From: G965250275 sp965250275
GTDB taxonomy: Bacteria; Pseudomonadota; Alphaproteobacteria; Rhodobacterales; Rhodobacteraceae
NCBI GenBank assembly: GCA_965250275.1
Contig: OZ252297.1
Span: forward strand, 1,860,001-1,924,000
DNA: 64,000 nt
Direction: 5' to 3'
Positions 16,699 through 24,898 of this stretch are shown here, in pieces. The notes under the pieces are model-generated. The model was not told where the DNA came from. It was given only the letters and a program-made list of their open reading frames with translations, and searched no databases. Every line of letters starts with the position of its first letter. Position 1 is the stretch's first letter. Position numbers and translations under genes: made by a program.

Positions 16699-17865
16699 AT
16701 GACAGAGATGGTGTACGGCGCAGTCCCTGAGCGGGCTGGCGAGCCGATCATTCCAAAATGGTGGCGGACCATCGACAAGTGGTCGATGTCCTGTGTGCTG
16801 ATCCTATTTGTGATCGGCCTGTTGCTTGGGCTGGCGGCCTCACCTCCGCTGGCCGCACGCAACGGGTTTGAACCCTTTCACTACGTCCAGCGACAGGCGT
16901 TATTCGGCGGGGCTGCGCTCGTTGCGATGCTCCTGACTTCGATGATGTCGCCAAAGCTTGTGCGCAGACTGGCGGTGCTGGGATTTGTGGTTTCCTTTGT
17001 GGCTTTGGCGTTGTTGCCGGTCTTCGGAACCGATTTCGGCAAGGGTGCGGTGCGTTGGTACTCGCTGGGATTTGCCAGCCTGCAACCATCGGAATTCCTC
17101 AAGCCTGGCTTTGTCGTGGTGGCTGCTTGGATGCTGGCTGCCAGCCAGCAGATCAATGGTCCGCCCGGCATGACCTGGTCGTTCGTGTTGTGTGTGGCGA
17201 TTGTCGCAATGCTGGTGCTGCAGCCCGACTTCGGACAGGCGTGTCTGGTGCTGTTCGGATGGGGTGTGATGTATTTTGTTGCGGGGGCGCCCATGCTGCT
17301 CTTGATCGTGATCGGCGGATTGGTGGTTCTCGGCGGCGCGTTTGCGTACTCGAACTCCGAGCACTTCGCGCGCCGCATCGATGGGTTTCTGTCGCCGGAT
17401 GTCGATCCGACCACGCAGCTGGGATACGCGACAAATGCCATCCGCGAGGGTGGGCTCTTTGGCGTGGGGGTCGGAGAAGGGCAGGTGAAATGGTCGCTGC
17501 CGGATGCCCATACGGATTTCATCATCGCAGTGGCGGCGGAAGAATACGGCCTGATCCTCGTGCTGATCATCATCGCGCTCTATACTTCGATCGTGGTCCG
17601 TTCGTTGTTCCGGCTGATGCGTGAGCGTGATCCGTTCATTCGACTGGCTGGCACCGGACTGGCATGCATGTTCGGCGTGCAAGCGATGATCAACATGGGT
17701 GTGGCGGTTCGGCTGTTGCCAGCAAAAGGCATGACCCTGCCGTTTGTGAGCTATGGCGGGTCGTCGTTGATTGCGGGTGGGATCGCGCTGGGAATGCTGC
17801 TGGCCTTCACCCGGTCCCGACCACAAGGAGAGATTGGCGACTTGTTGCGAGGCCGGGGTCGATGA
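16699..17865 (+). CDS. ftsW: Peptidoglycan glycosyltransferase FtsW
   Basis: SEDS-family polytopic membrane protein that polymerises lipid II at the septum with its partner class B PBP. It has 388 residues and about ten hydrophobic helices. Motifs include FGTDFGKGAVRWYSLGF, QPSEFLKPGFVV, the DFGQACLVLFGWG region (the catalytic Asp of SEDS proteins lies in a later loop), AHTDFIIAVAAEEYGL, and the C-terminal LPFVSYGGSSLIAGGIALG. ATG 16699 was chosen; TTG 16693 is two codons upstream. Its stop overlaps murG by four bases (ATGA). Confidence 0.97.
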   Translation: MTEMVYGAVPERAGEPIIPKWWRTIDKWSMSCVLILFVIGLLLGLAASPPLAARNGFEPFHYVQRQALFGGAALVAMLLTSMMSPKLVRRLAVLGFVVSFVALALLPVFGTDFGKGAVRWYSLGFASLQPSEFLKPGFVVVAAWMLAASQQINGPPGMTWSFVLCVAIVAMLVLQPDFGQACLVLFGWGVMYFVAGAPMLLLIVIGGLVVLGGAFAYSNSEHFARRIDGFLSPDVDPTTQLGYATNAIREGGLFGVGVGEGQVKWSLPDAHTDFIIAVAAEEYGLILVLIIIALYTSIVVRSLFRLMRERDPFIRLAGTGLACMFGVQAMINMGVAVRLLPAKGMTLPFVSYGGSSLIAGGIALGMLLAFTRSRPQGEIGDLLRGRGR

Positions 17866-18959
17866 CCCAGCGGCTGCTGCTCATCGCTGCGGGCGGCACC
17901 GGCGGGCACATGTTTCCCGCGCAGGCGCTGGCCGAGGCCATGTTGCAGCGGGGCTGGCGCGTAAAACTCTCGACTGACGCGCGCGGTGCGCGATACACGG
18001 GCGGATTTCCGCATTCGACCCAGATCGAACAGGTGTCCAGTGCCACGCCCGCCCGCGGTGGGATGTTGGCCAAAATCATGGTTGGTCCGCGTGTTGCCGC
18101 AGGTGTGTTTGCGGCGATGAAGACCATGCGCCGCGATCGTCCCGATGTTGTGGTCGGTTTCGGGGGCTATCCGAGTATTCCAGCACTCGGCGCGGCAACG
18201 CTTCTCAAGCTGCCCCGTATGATCCATGAGCAGAATGGGGTGTTGGGCCGGGTCAATCAGGTCTTTGCGACGCGCGTGGCCACCGTTGGGTGCGGGGTCT
18301 GGCCCACAGAGTTGCCTGCGGGTGCGAACGGTGTGCATGTGGGCAACCCGGTCCGGGCGGCGGTGTTGGAGCGCGCCGGAGCCAGCTACATTCCGCCCGG
18401 TGACTACCCGATGTCGATTTTGGTGATGGGTGGCAGTCAGGGGGCGCGTGTTCTGAGCGATGTCGTTCCGTCGGCGATTGCCGCGCTGCCCGAGCAGATG
18501 CGCGCCCAATTGCGGATCAGCCATCAGGCCCGACCGGAGGACGGTGACAGGGTCAAGGCTGTCTACGCCGAACACGGGATCGAAGCAGAGGTGTTGCCCT
18601 TCTTTCAGGATGTGCCGCGCCGGATGTCCGAGGCACAGTTGGTGATCAGCCGCGCCGGTGCCTCGTCCATCGCGGATCTGACGGTGATTGGCCGCCCCGC
18701 AATTCTCATACCATTTGCGGCTGCCGCCTCTGACCACCAGACAGCCAACGCGCGTGGTCTGGTCGAGGCGGGTGCTGCGATCCTTGTCCCAGAACCCGCC
18801 CTTGACGTTCAGAGCCTCGCAGCGCAGATCGCATCCGTTCTGGGCAATCCGGACGCCGCTCTGCAGATGTCGCTGGCAGCCCTGTCGGTGGGCGCGCCAG
18901 ATGCAACCGACCGGTTGGTTGACCTCGTTGAAACCCTCGCAAAGAAGGAAACCGAATGA
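17862..18959 (+). CDS. murG: UDP-GlcNAc:lipid I N-acetylglucosaminyltransferase MurG
   Basis: Peripheral membrane GT28 glycosyltransferase converting lipid I to lipid II. The 365 residues begin at an ATG overlapping the ftsW stop. The N-terminal G loop AAGGTGGHMFPAQALAEAM is intact, followed by VVGFGGYPSIPALGAATLL with IHEQNGVLGRVNQ, the second G loop LVMGGSQGARVLS, the UDP-GlcNAc site RAGASSIADL, and IPFAAAASDHQTANA. The stop overlaps murC by four bases, continuing the coupled string. Confidence 0.98.
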   Translation: MTQRLLLIAAGGTGGHMFPAQALAEAMLQRGWRVKLSTDARGARYTGGFPHSTQIEQVSSATPARGGMLAKIMVGPRVAAGVFAAMKTMRRDRPDVVVGFGGYPSIPALGAATLLKLPRMIHEQNGVLGRVNQVFATRVATVGCGVWPTELPAGANGVHVGNPVRAAVLERAGASYIPPGDYPMSILVMGGSQGARVLSDVVPSAIAALPEQMRAQLRISHQARPEDGDRVKAVYAEHGIEAEVLPFFQDVPRRMSEAQLVISRAGASSIADLTVIGRPAILIPFAAAASDHQTANARGLVEAGAAILVPEPALDVQSLAAQIASVLGNPDAALQMSLAALSVGAPDATDRLVDLVETLAKKETE

Positions 18960-20362
18960 CCCCTGCCACGAAACTGCCCGGCGATGTCGGTCCGATCCAC
19001 TTTGTCGGGATCGGTGGGATCGGCATGTCCGGGATTGCCGAAGTACTTCTCAACCACGGCTACACGGTGCAGGGCAGCGATCTGAAACGCAGCAAGATCA
19101 CGGACCGGCTGGCCGCCTTGGGCGCGCGGATCTTCGAAGGGCAGCGCGCAGAGAACCTCGAAGAGGCTGATGTGGTGGTGATTTCGTCGGCGATCAAACC
19201 CGGCAATCCGGAACTCGATCAGGCCAGATTGACCGGTTTGCCCGTGGTGCGGCGGGCGGAAATGCTGGCCGAGCTGATGCGGCTGAAATCGAATGTCGCG
19301 GTGGCCGGGACCCATGGCAAGACCACAACCACAACGATGGTGGCCACCCTGTTGGATGCGGGTGGCTACGATCCGACGGTGATCAATGGCGGTATCATTC
19401 ACGCCTACGATTCCAATGCCCGCATGGGGCAGGGGGAATGGATGGTGGTTGAGGCCGACGAAAGCGACGGGACCTTCAACCGTCTGCCGGCCACGATAGC
19501 CATCGTCACAAACATCGACCCTGAGCATATGGAACACTGGGGCACCGAAGAGAAACTGCACCAGGGCTTCCTCGATTTTGTGTCCAACATTCCGTTTTAT
19601 GGGTTGGCGGTCTGCTGCACTGACGATCCGGACGTGCAGACACTGGTCGGCAAGATCAGTGATCGTCGCGTCCTCACCTATGGTTTCAATGCGCAGGCCG
19701 ATGTGCGTGCCGTTAATCTGCGTTACGAAAACGGTGCGGCGCATTTCGACATTGCGCTGCAAAACGATGAGATGGTGATTGAGGACTGCACGCTGCCAAT
19801 GCCGGGGGATCACAACGTCTCCAACGCGCTCTCGGCGGTTGCGGTGGCACGCCACCTCGGCATGAAGGCGGCAGAGATCCGCGAGGCTCTGGCCAATTTC
19901 GGCGGCGTTAATCGTCGGTTTACCAAAGTGGGCGATGTCGATGGTGTGACGATCATTGACGACTATGGGCATCACCCGGTTGAAATCGCTGCTGTGCTGA
20001 AGGCTGCGCGTCAGGCCAGCAACGGTCGCGTCATTGCTGTGCATCAGCCGCACCGCTACACCCGTCTGCACGATCTGTTTGACGATTTCTGCGCCTGCTT
20101 CAACGAGGCGGACGTCGTGGCCATTTCTGACGTTTTTGCCGCGGGCGAGGACCCCATCGAAGGTGCCAGCCGCGATGATCTGGTGGCCGGGCTGATCCGC
20201 CACGGTCACCGGCACGCGCGCGCGATCCAGGACGAGGATGATCTGGTCCGGCTGGTGCGGGAGCAGGCCAAACCGGGCGATATGGTCGTGTGTCTTGGCG
20301 CAGGATCGATCAGCGGATGGGCCAACGCGCTGCCGGGACGGTTGCGCAAAGGAGCCGCCTGA
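18956..20362 (+). CDS. murC: UDP-N-acetylmuramate-L-alanine ligase MurC
   Basis: First Mur ligase, adding L-alanine to UDP-MurNAc in the cytoplasm. It is 468 residues, full length. The UDP-binding loop reads HFVGIGGIGMSGIAEVLL, the ATP loop AGTHGKTTTTTMVATLL, then VEADESDGTF, TNIDPEHMEHWG, the third-domain HQPHRYTRLHDLFDDF, and a C-terminal LGAGSISGWA. It begins with an ATGA overlap of murG. The next gene is a permease starting 14 bases downstream, not murB as in most relatives. Confidence 0.98.
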   Translation: MTPATKLPGDVGPIHFVGIGGIGMSGIAEVLLNHGYTVQGSDLKRSKITDRLAALGARIFEGQRAENLEEADVVVISSAIKPGNPELDQARLTGLPVVRRAEMLAELMRLKSNVAVAGTHGKTTTTTMVATLLDAGGYDPTVINGGIIHAYDSNARMGQGEWMVVEADESDGTFNRLPATIAIVTNIDPEHMEHWGTEEKLHQGFLDFVSNIPFYGLAVCCTDDPDVQTLVGKISDRRVLTYGFNAQADVRAVNLRYENGAAHFDIALQNDEMVIEDCTLPMPGDHNVSNALSAVAVARHLGMKAAEIREALANFGGVNRRFTKVGDVDGVTIIDDYGHHPVEIAAVLKAARQASNGRVIAVHQPHRYTRLHDLFDDFCACFNEADVVAISDVFAAGEDPIEGASRDDLVAGLIRHGHRHARAIQDEDDLVRLVREQAKPGDMVVCLGAGSISGWANALPGRLRKGAA

Positions 20363-20376
20363 GACTGGAGAGACTG

Positions 20377-21570
20377 GTGACCCAAGCCCCACACCTCAAA
20401 CGCAGGATCGGTCCATTTTTGCTGACCGCCTATGGCGTGGGCGTGATGGTTGGCGCCGGGATCTATGTTTTGGTGGGGGCCGTCGCGGCAGACGCCGGCA
20501 TCTACGCACCGGTTGCCTTTCTGCTGGCGGGGCTGATCGCGGCGCCGACCGCTCTGAGCTACTCTGAGCTGTCGACCCGTATGCCCGAAGCAGCTGGCGA
20601 AGCCGCTTACGTTGGTGCCGGGCTGGGCAGCCAGCCGATGGCGGTGTTTGTCGGGCTGGCCATCGTCGCGGCCGGCACCGTCAGTGCAGGGGCGGTATTG
20701 CGCGGTGGCGTGGGGTATCTGGGAAACTTGCTCCCGATCTCACCCCTACTGGCAATGGTCATTCTTGGTGTGGCGCTGATCCTTGTGGCCTGCGTTGGCG
20801 TGCTCGAAAGTCTCGCACTGGTGGCGGTGTTCACCGCAATCGAACTGGCGGGGCTTGGACTTGTGATGTGGGCGGGATGGAGCGCGCCTGCTGTGGCCGG
20901 CTGGTCAGATCCTGCGCCAATCATTTGGTCCGGCGTGGCGCTTGGGGCCGTACTGGCGTTTTTTGCCTTCATTGGCTTCGAAGACATCGTGAACATGGCC
21001 GAGGAGGTGCGCAATCCCAAGCGCACGCTGCCTATTGCCATCCTGACTGCCCTGGTGATCACCACGCTGATCTACGCCGCCGTTGCGGTAGCGGCCGTGC
21101 GCGCCGTCCCGCAGGCCAGTCTGGCCGCCAGTGACAGCCCGCTGGCGCTGGTCTGGAGCGCGGGGCGCGGAGACAGCGGGCGGTTCTTGTCGGCGATTGC
21201 GGTCTTTGCTGCCCTAAACGGTGTGCTGGCACAGATTGTCATGGCTGCGAGGGTTTTGTTTGGACTGGGCAAACGCAGTGCAGCGTTGCAGGTATTCCAT
21301 CGCGCCAACCCGAGGTTCGGCACGCCCATTCTCGCAACTGTATGTGTGGGGGCCGCGGTCATGCTGGCGGCTTTGGGGCTGAACGTCGCCACCCTTGCAG
21401 AGGTCACGTCAGCCATCCTTCTTTCTGTTTTTGTGCTGGTCAATCTGGCGCTAATCCTGTTGAAGCGGCGCGCGCCGGAAGCCCCGTTTCGGGTGCCGTT
21501 GGTCGTACCGGTGGCGGGATTGGTCCTGTCGCTATCCGCACTCTTGCTGACAATCGGAGCGAACCTGTGA
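20377..21570 (+). CDS. APC-superfamily amino acid permease
   Basis: Inner-membrane transporter of 397 residues with about eleven to twelve hydrophobic helices. The amino acid-polyamine-organocation fold is indicated by the first helix GVGVMVGAGIYVLVGAVAAD (the unwound G-A-G-I-Y site), LSYSELSTRMPEAAGEAAYV in the helix 2-3 region, FFAFIGFEDIVNMAEEVRNP in helix 6, and IVMAARVLFGLGKR later. The start is GTG 20377, with GGAG six bases upstream. Its stop overlaps the next start (GTGA). It lies between murC and murB; substrate is unknown. Confidence 0.88.
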   Translation: MTQAPHLKRRIGPFLLTAYGVGVMVGAGIYVLVGAVAADAGIYAPVAFLLAGLIAAPTALSYSELSTRMPEAAGEAAYVGAGLGSQPMAVFVGLAIVAAGTVSAGAVLRGGVGYLGNLLPISPLLAMVILGVALILVACVGVLESLALVAVFTAIELAGLGLVMWAGWSAPAVAGWSDPAPIIWSGVALGAVLAFFAFIGFEDIVNMAEEVRNPKRTLPIAILTALVITTLIYAAVAVAAVRAVPQASLAASDSPLALVWSAGRGDSGRFLSAIAVFAALNGVLAQIVMAARVLFGLGKRSAALQVFHRANPRFGTPILATVCVGAAVMLAALGLNVATLAEVTSAILLSVFVLVNLALILLKRRAPEAPFRVPLVVPVAGLVLSLSALLLTIGANL

Positions 21571-21821
21571 GCCTGTCCATCCTTCTCGCCTGTCTCTGGG
21601 TCTTTGCCTCGACCTTTGTGGCCTTCCTGCCCATGAGGCGACAATACCTGCCCGGTGGCATCCTGTTGTGCCTGGCGCCAGTGCTGATCCTGTTTCTGGG
21701 CTGGCAGCATGGCTGGATTGCGGGCGTGGCCGCGCTGGTGGCGTTTGTCTCTATGTTCCGCAATCCGCTCCGTTACCTTTGGAAGAAGTGGCGGGGCCTA
21801 CCAACTGAGGTGCCCGAATGA
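21567..21821 (+). CDS. DUF2484-like small membrane protein (copy 1)
   Basis: 84-residue protein with three hydrophobic helices, starting at a GTG that overlaps the permease stop and ending in an ATGA overlap with copy 2. The N terminus M-S-L-S-I-L-L-A-C-L-W matches that of copy 2, and both end in R-x-P-x-x-Y-L-x-x-W plus basic residues. I recall DUF2484 as a Rhodobacterales family encoded beside murB; this copy is the more divergent of the pair. Function unknown. The context suggests a role linked to envelope synthesis. Confidence 0.8.
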   Translation: MSLSILLACLWVFASTFVAFLPMRRQYLPGGILLCLAPVLILFLGWQHGWIAGVAALVAFVSMFRNPLRYLWKKWRGLPTEVPE

Positions 21822-22081
21822 GCCTCTCCCTGATCCTCGCTTGCTTGTGGGGCATCACCGCAAATGTACTGGCGATGACACCCTCGAAAGATCACCACTG
21901 GCGCCGGGCTTATGTCCTGATCGCGGTGGGAGTGCCGCTGCTGGGATACGTGACCTACGAGAATGGCCCGATTGTCGGATTGCTTGTTCTCATGGCCGGC
22001 ATGTCGGTTCTGCGCTGGCCGGTGATCTATCTGGGACGCTGGGTGCGCCGCCGGTTCAGCGCCGAAGGGCAGATGAAGTGA
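21818..22081 (+). CDS. DUF2484-family small membrane protein (copy 2)
   Basis: 87-residue protein with three hydrophobic helices and a basic C terminus (W-V-R-R-R-F), function unknown. It is closer to the DUF2484 pattern I remember: L-A-C-L-W at the start, H-H-W in the first loop, and V-L-R-W-P-V-I-Y-L before the tail. It is coupled on both sides: ATGA overlap with copy 1 and GTGA overlap with murB. The pair look like a tandem duplication that diverged. Confidence 0.85.
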   Translation: MSLSLILACLWGITANVLAMTPSKDHHWRRAYVLIAVGVPLLGYVTYENGPIVGLLVLMAGMSVLRWPVIYLGRWVRRRFSAEGQMK

Positions 22082-23028
22082 CCAACGCTGACATTCCGCA
22101 GGACGTGGCCGGGCGGCTCACACCCATGCGGTCCATGAGCGATCTGACCTGGCTGCGCGTCGGCGGTCCTGCAGACTGGGTGTTTCAGCCTGCAGATCTT
22201 GGGGATTTGCAACACTTTCTGCGCAACCTTGATGCACAGGTGCCGGTGTTTCCGGTTGGGGTCGGTTCCAACCTGATTGTGCGCGACGGCGGGCTGCGGG
22301 CGGTCGTGATCCGGCTTGGTCGCGGGTTCAATCACATCGACATAGACGGCGACCGCGTGACCGCCGGGGCAGCGGCTTTGGATGCCCATGTGGCGCGGTC
22401 GGCTGCAAAATCGGGGCTTGATCTGACATTTTTGCGCACCATCCCCGGCACCATTGGTGGCGCGGTCAGGATGAACGCGGGGTGTTATGGCACATACACC
22501 AAAGATGTGCTTGTCTCGGCGCGCGCGGTTTTGCGGGACGGAGAGGCGGTGACGCTGAGCCCGGAGGACCTGAACCTTCAATACCGGCAAAGCGATCTGC
22601 CGCCCGAAGCGGTCCTGATCGAAGCCACGTTCCGGGCCGGCCGTGGGGACTCCGACGCGCTGCTGGCGCGAATGGACGATCAACTCGCCAAGCGCGACGC
22701 AACGCAACCGACCAAGGATCGCAGCGCGGGGTCGACATTTCGAAACCCCGCCGGTTTCAGTTCTACGGGGCGCATCGACGACGTCCACGATCTGAAGGCG
22801 TGGAAGGTCATTGATGATGCAGGAATGCGCGGGGCGCGCATGGGGGGCGCTCAGATGAGCGAGAAGCATCCCAACTTCCTGATCAATACGGGGAACGCCA
22901 CGGCGGCGGACCTCGAACAGCTTGGCGAAGCTGTGCGAAAAAAGGTTTACGATTCAAGCGGGATCACGCTAGAATGGGAAATCATGCGGGTCGGTGAACC
23001 GGCCCCGGATGACAAAAAGAAAACATAA
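22078..23028 (+). CDS. murB: UDP-N-acetylenolpyruvoylglucosamine reductase MurB
   Basis: FAD-dependent, NADPH-using cytoplasmic enzyme that reduces UDP-GlcNAc-enolpyruvate to UDP-MurNAc. The 316 residues start at a GTG overlapping the previous stop. FAD-domain motifs include TWLRVGGPADWVF, GVGSNLIVRDGGLRAVVIRL, GAAALDAHVA, and IPGTIGGAVRMNAGCYG. The catalytic region has DRSAGSTFRNP (serine of the G-S-x-F-x-N-P motif), and the C terminus has SEKHPNFLIN. This Y-loop-lacking length fits the type II MurB. ddl follows 86 bases later. Confidence 0.97.
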   Translation: MTNADIPQDVAGRLTPMRSMSDLTWLRVGGPADWVFQPADLGDLQHFLRNLDAQVPVFPVGVGSNLIVRDGGLRAVVIRLGRGFNHIDIDGDRVTAGAAALDAHVARSAAKSGLDLTFLRTIPGTIGGAVRMNAGCYGTYTKDVLVSARAVLRDGEAVTLSPEDLNLQYRQSDLPPEAVLIEATFRAGRGDSDALLARMDDQLAKRDATQPTKDRSAGSTFRNPAGFSSTGRIDDVHDLKAWKVIDDAGMRGARMGGAQMSEKHPNFLINTGNATAADLEQLGEAVRKKVYDSSGITLEWEIMRVGEPAPDDKKKT

Positions 23029-23114
23029 GCCGCAACAGGCGACGACACAGGCATATTCAGTCGGTTTGCGGCACAAAAAGCGGGTCAGAAAAGGCCCCGG
23101 ACATTGAGGCACAG

Positions 23115-24035
23115 TTGGGTCAGTCGAGCAGGACATTCCCAAAAGTGGCGGTATTAATGGGTGGACCCTCGTCCGAGCGCGAGGTGTCATTGTCCACCGG
23201 GCGTGAATGCGCAGCCGCCCTGCGGGACGAAGGGTTTGAGGTGGTCGAGGTCGATGCAGGCCGCGACCTCTCCGACGTGCTCATTTCCATAGAGCCGGAC
23301 GTGGTCTTCAACGCGCTGCATGGCCGTTGGGGCGAAGACGGCTGTGTGCAGGGCCTGCTGGAATGGCTGCAACTGCCCTACACCCATTCGGGCGTTTTGT
23401 CGTCCGCACTGGCCATGGATAAACAAAAAGCCAAGATTGCCTACGCGGCCGCGGGCTTGCCCATTGTGGAGTCGGTGCTCGCTGCGAAAGAAGACGTCAT
23501 GGCGGACCACGTCCTGGCCCCGCCTTATGTGGTCAAGCCCAACAATGAAGGCTCCAGCGTCGGCGTCTACATCGTGCACGAAGGGGCAAACGGACCGCCG
23601 GCGTTGTCCGAGGACATGCCGGCGGAAGTCATGGTCGAAACCTATGCGGCAGGCCGCGAACTGACCACCACCGTGGTCGGGGATCGTGCTTTGACCGTGA
23701 CGGACATTCTGACCGATGGGTGGTACGACTACGACGCCAAATACAAACCGGGTGGTTCGCGCCACGTCGTGCCGGCAGAGGTGCCAGCCGAAATCTTTGA
23801 TCTGTGCATGGACTATGCGCTGCGCGCCCACGAGGTGCTTGGCTGTCGCGGTGTCAGCCGTACCGACTTTCGCTGGGACGAAGCGAAAGGCGTCGACGGC
23901 CTGATCTTGCTGGAAACCAATACGCAACCGGGGATGACGCCGACGTCGCTCAGCCCGGAACAGGCCGATGCGACCGGGATGGGCTTTGGTGCGCTGTGCC
24001 GTTGGATGGTGGAGGACGCCACATGCGACCGGTGA
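23115..24035 (+). CDS. ddl: D-alanine-D-alanine ligase Ddl
   Basis: ATP-grasp ligase making the D-Ala-D-Ala dipeptide used by MurF. It has 306 residues. The start is TTG 23115, with GAGG at 23106, since no ATG fits before the conserved KVAVLMGGPSSEREVSLSTG. Other motifs are the EGSSVGV loop, YDYDAKYKPG with the Tyr that in the family marks a D-Ala (not D-lactate) enzyme, and the metal-binding LLETNTQPGMTPTSL. Its last 13 bases overlap the ftsQ start, indicating coupling. Confidence 0.97.
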   Translation: MGQSSRTFPKVAVLMGGPSSEREVSLSTGRECAAALRDEGFEVVEVDAGRDLSDVLISIEPDVVFNALHGRWGEDGCVQGLLEWLQLPYTHSGVLSSALAMDKQKAKIAYAAAGLPIVESVLAAKEDVMADHVLAPPYVVKPNNEGSSVGVYIVHEGANGPPALSEDMPAEVMVETYAAGRELTTTVVGDRALTVTDILTDGWYDYDAKYKPGGSRHVVPAEVPAEIFDLCMDYALRAHEVLGCRGVSRTDFRWDEAKGVDGLILLETNTQPGMTPTSLSPEQADATGMGFGALCRWMVEDATCDR

Positions 24036-24895
24036 ACGCTCCCGTCAATGATCCGGCCCCTTCGCGGCTGAGCTACCGGATGCAGCGCTGGATGCTGACC
24101 CCCGGGATCCGGCTTGCTCTGCGGCTTGGGATTCCGCTTTGCATTGCGGCGGCCGCAAGTGCCGCTGTTTTGGCCAATGCAGATCGGCGTGCTGCGATTG
24201 CGACCTTTGTTACTGACCTGCGGGCCAGCATCGAAGAGCGTCCCGAGTTTATGGTTGCGTTAATGGCTGTAGACGGCGCAGGTCCCGCCCTCTCTGAAGA
24301 GATCCGGGCAGCAGTTCCGGTCGATTTTCCGATCAGTTCCTTCGATCTGGAGCTGGAAACGATCCGCGCACAAATCACCGCACTTTCGCCCGTCAAAGAG
24401 GCGAGCGTGCGTATCCGACCGGGTGGCATTTTGCAGATCGACGTGACCGAAAGGGTGCCGGTTCTGCTGTGGCGCACCCACGGCGGTCTCTCACTGATCG
24501 ACGATACCGGTGTGCATGTAGATGATGTGTCCCGCCGCACTGACCGGCCGGATCTGCCAGTGGTCGCGGGCGAGGGCGCCAACACGGAAGTAACCGAGGC
24601 GCTGGCGCTGCTGGCGGCAGCTGCGCCGCTGGGGCACCGGCTGCGGGGTCTGGTGCGGATGGGAGAGCGGCGCTGGGATGTGGTTCTGGACCGCAATCAA
24701 CGCATCCTTCTGCCCGAGGAAGACCCGATCCGGGCTTTGGATCGTGTCCTTGTTCTGGCGGAGGCGCAGGACCTTTTGGAACGGGATCTCGTGACCGTGG
24801 ACATGCGTCTGGCGAACCGGCCGACGATCCGCATGACCGAAGCCGCCACACAAGAGCGGTTCAATCTCAAGACGACCAACGGAAGTGGGCAGTAG
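24023..24895 (+). CDS. ftsQ: Cell division protein FtsQ
   Basis: Bitopic inner-membrane divisome protein linking early and late division proteins. The 290 residues have a short cytoplasmic N terminus, one transmembrane helix at about residues 32-52 (LRLGIPLCIAAAASAAVLAN), then a periplasmic POTRA domain (FPISSFDLELETIRAQITAL and VKEASVRIRPGG) and the FtsQ domain (LIDDTGVHVDDVSRRTDRPD). ATG 24023 lies inside the end of ddl. Three bases separate it from ftsA. Confidence 0.95.
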   Translation: MRPVNAPVNDPAPSRLSYRMQRWMLTPGIRLALRLGIPLCIAAAASAAVLANADRRAAIATFVTDLRASIEERPEFMVALMAVDGAGPALSEEIRAAVPVDFPISSFDLELETIRAQITALSPVKEASVRIRPGGILQIDVTERVPVLLWRTHGGLSLIDDTGVHVDDVSRRTDRPDLPVVAGEGANTEVTEALALLAAAAPLGHRLRGLVRMGERRWDVVLDRNQRILLPEEDPIRALDRVLVLAEAQDLLERDLVTVDMRLANRPTIRMTEAATQERFNLKTTNGSGQ

Positions 24896-24898
24896 GCA

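Noticed and set aside
18809..20392. A 527-codon open frame on the minus strand opposite murC, and similar long antisense frames opposite murE, ftsZ, the CLC gene and others
   Set aside because: They lie exactly opposite well-identified genes, have high Arg/His/Pro content typical of complementary reading in high-GC DNA, and contain no protein motifs.
23029..23114. Search for a promoter or terminator between murB and ddl
   Set aside because: No consensus -35/-10 pair and no stem with a T-run; most likely simple intercistronic sequence.
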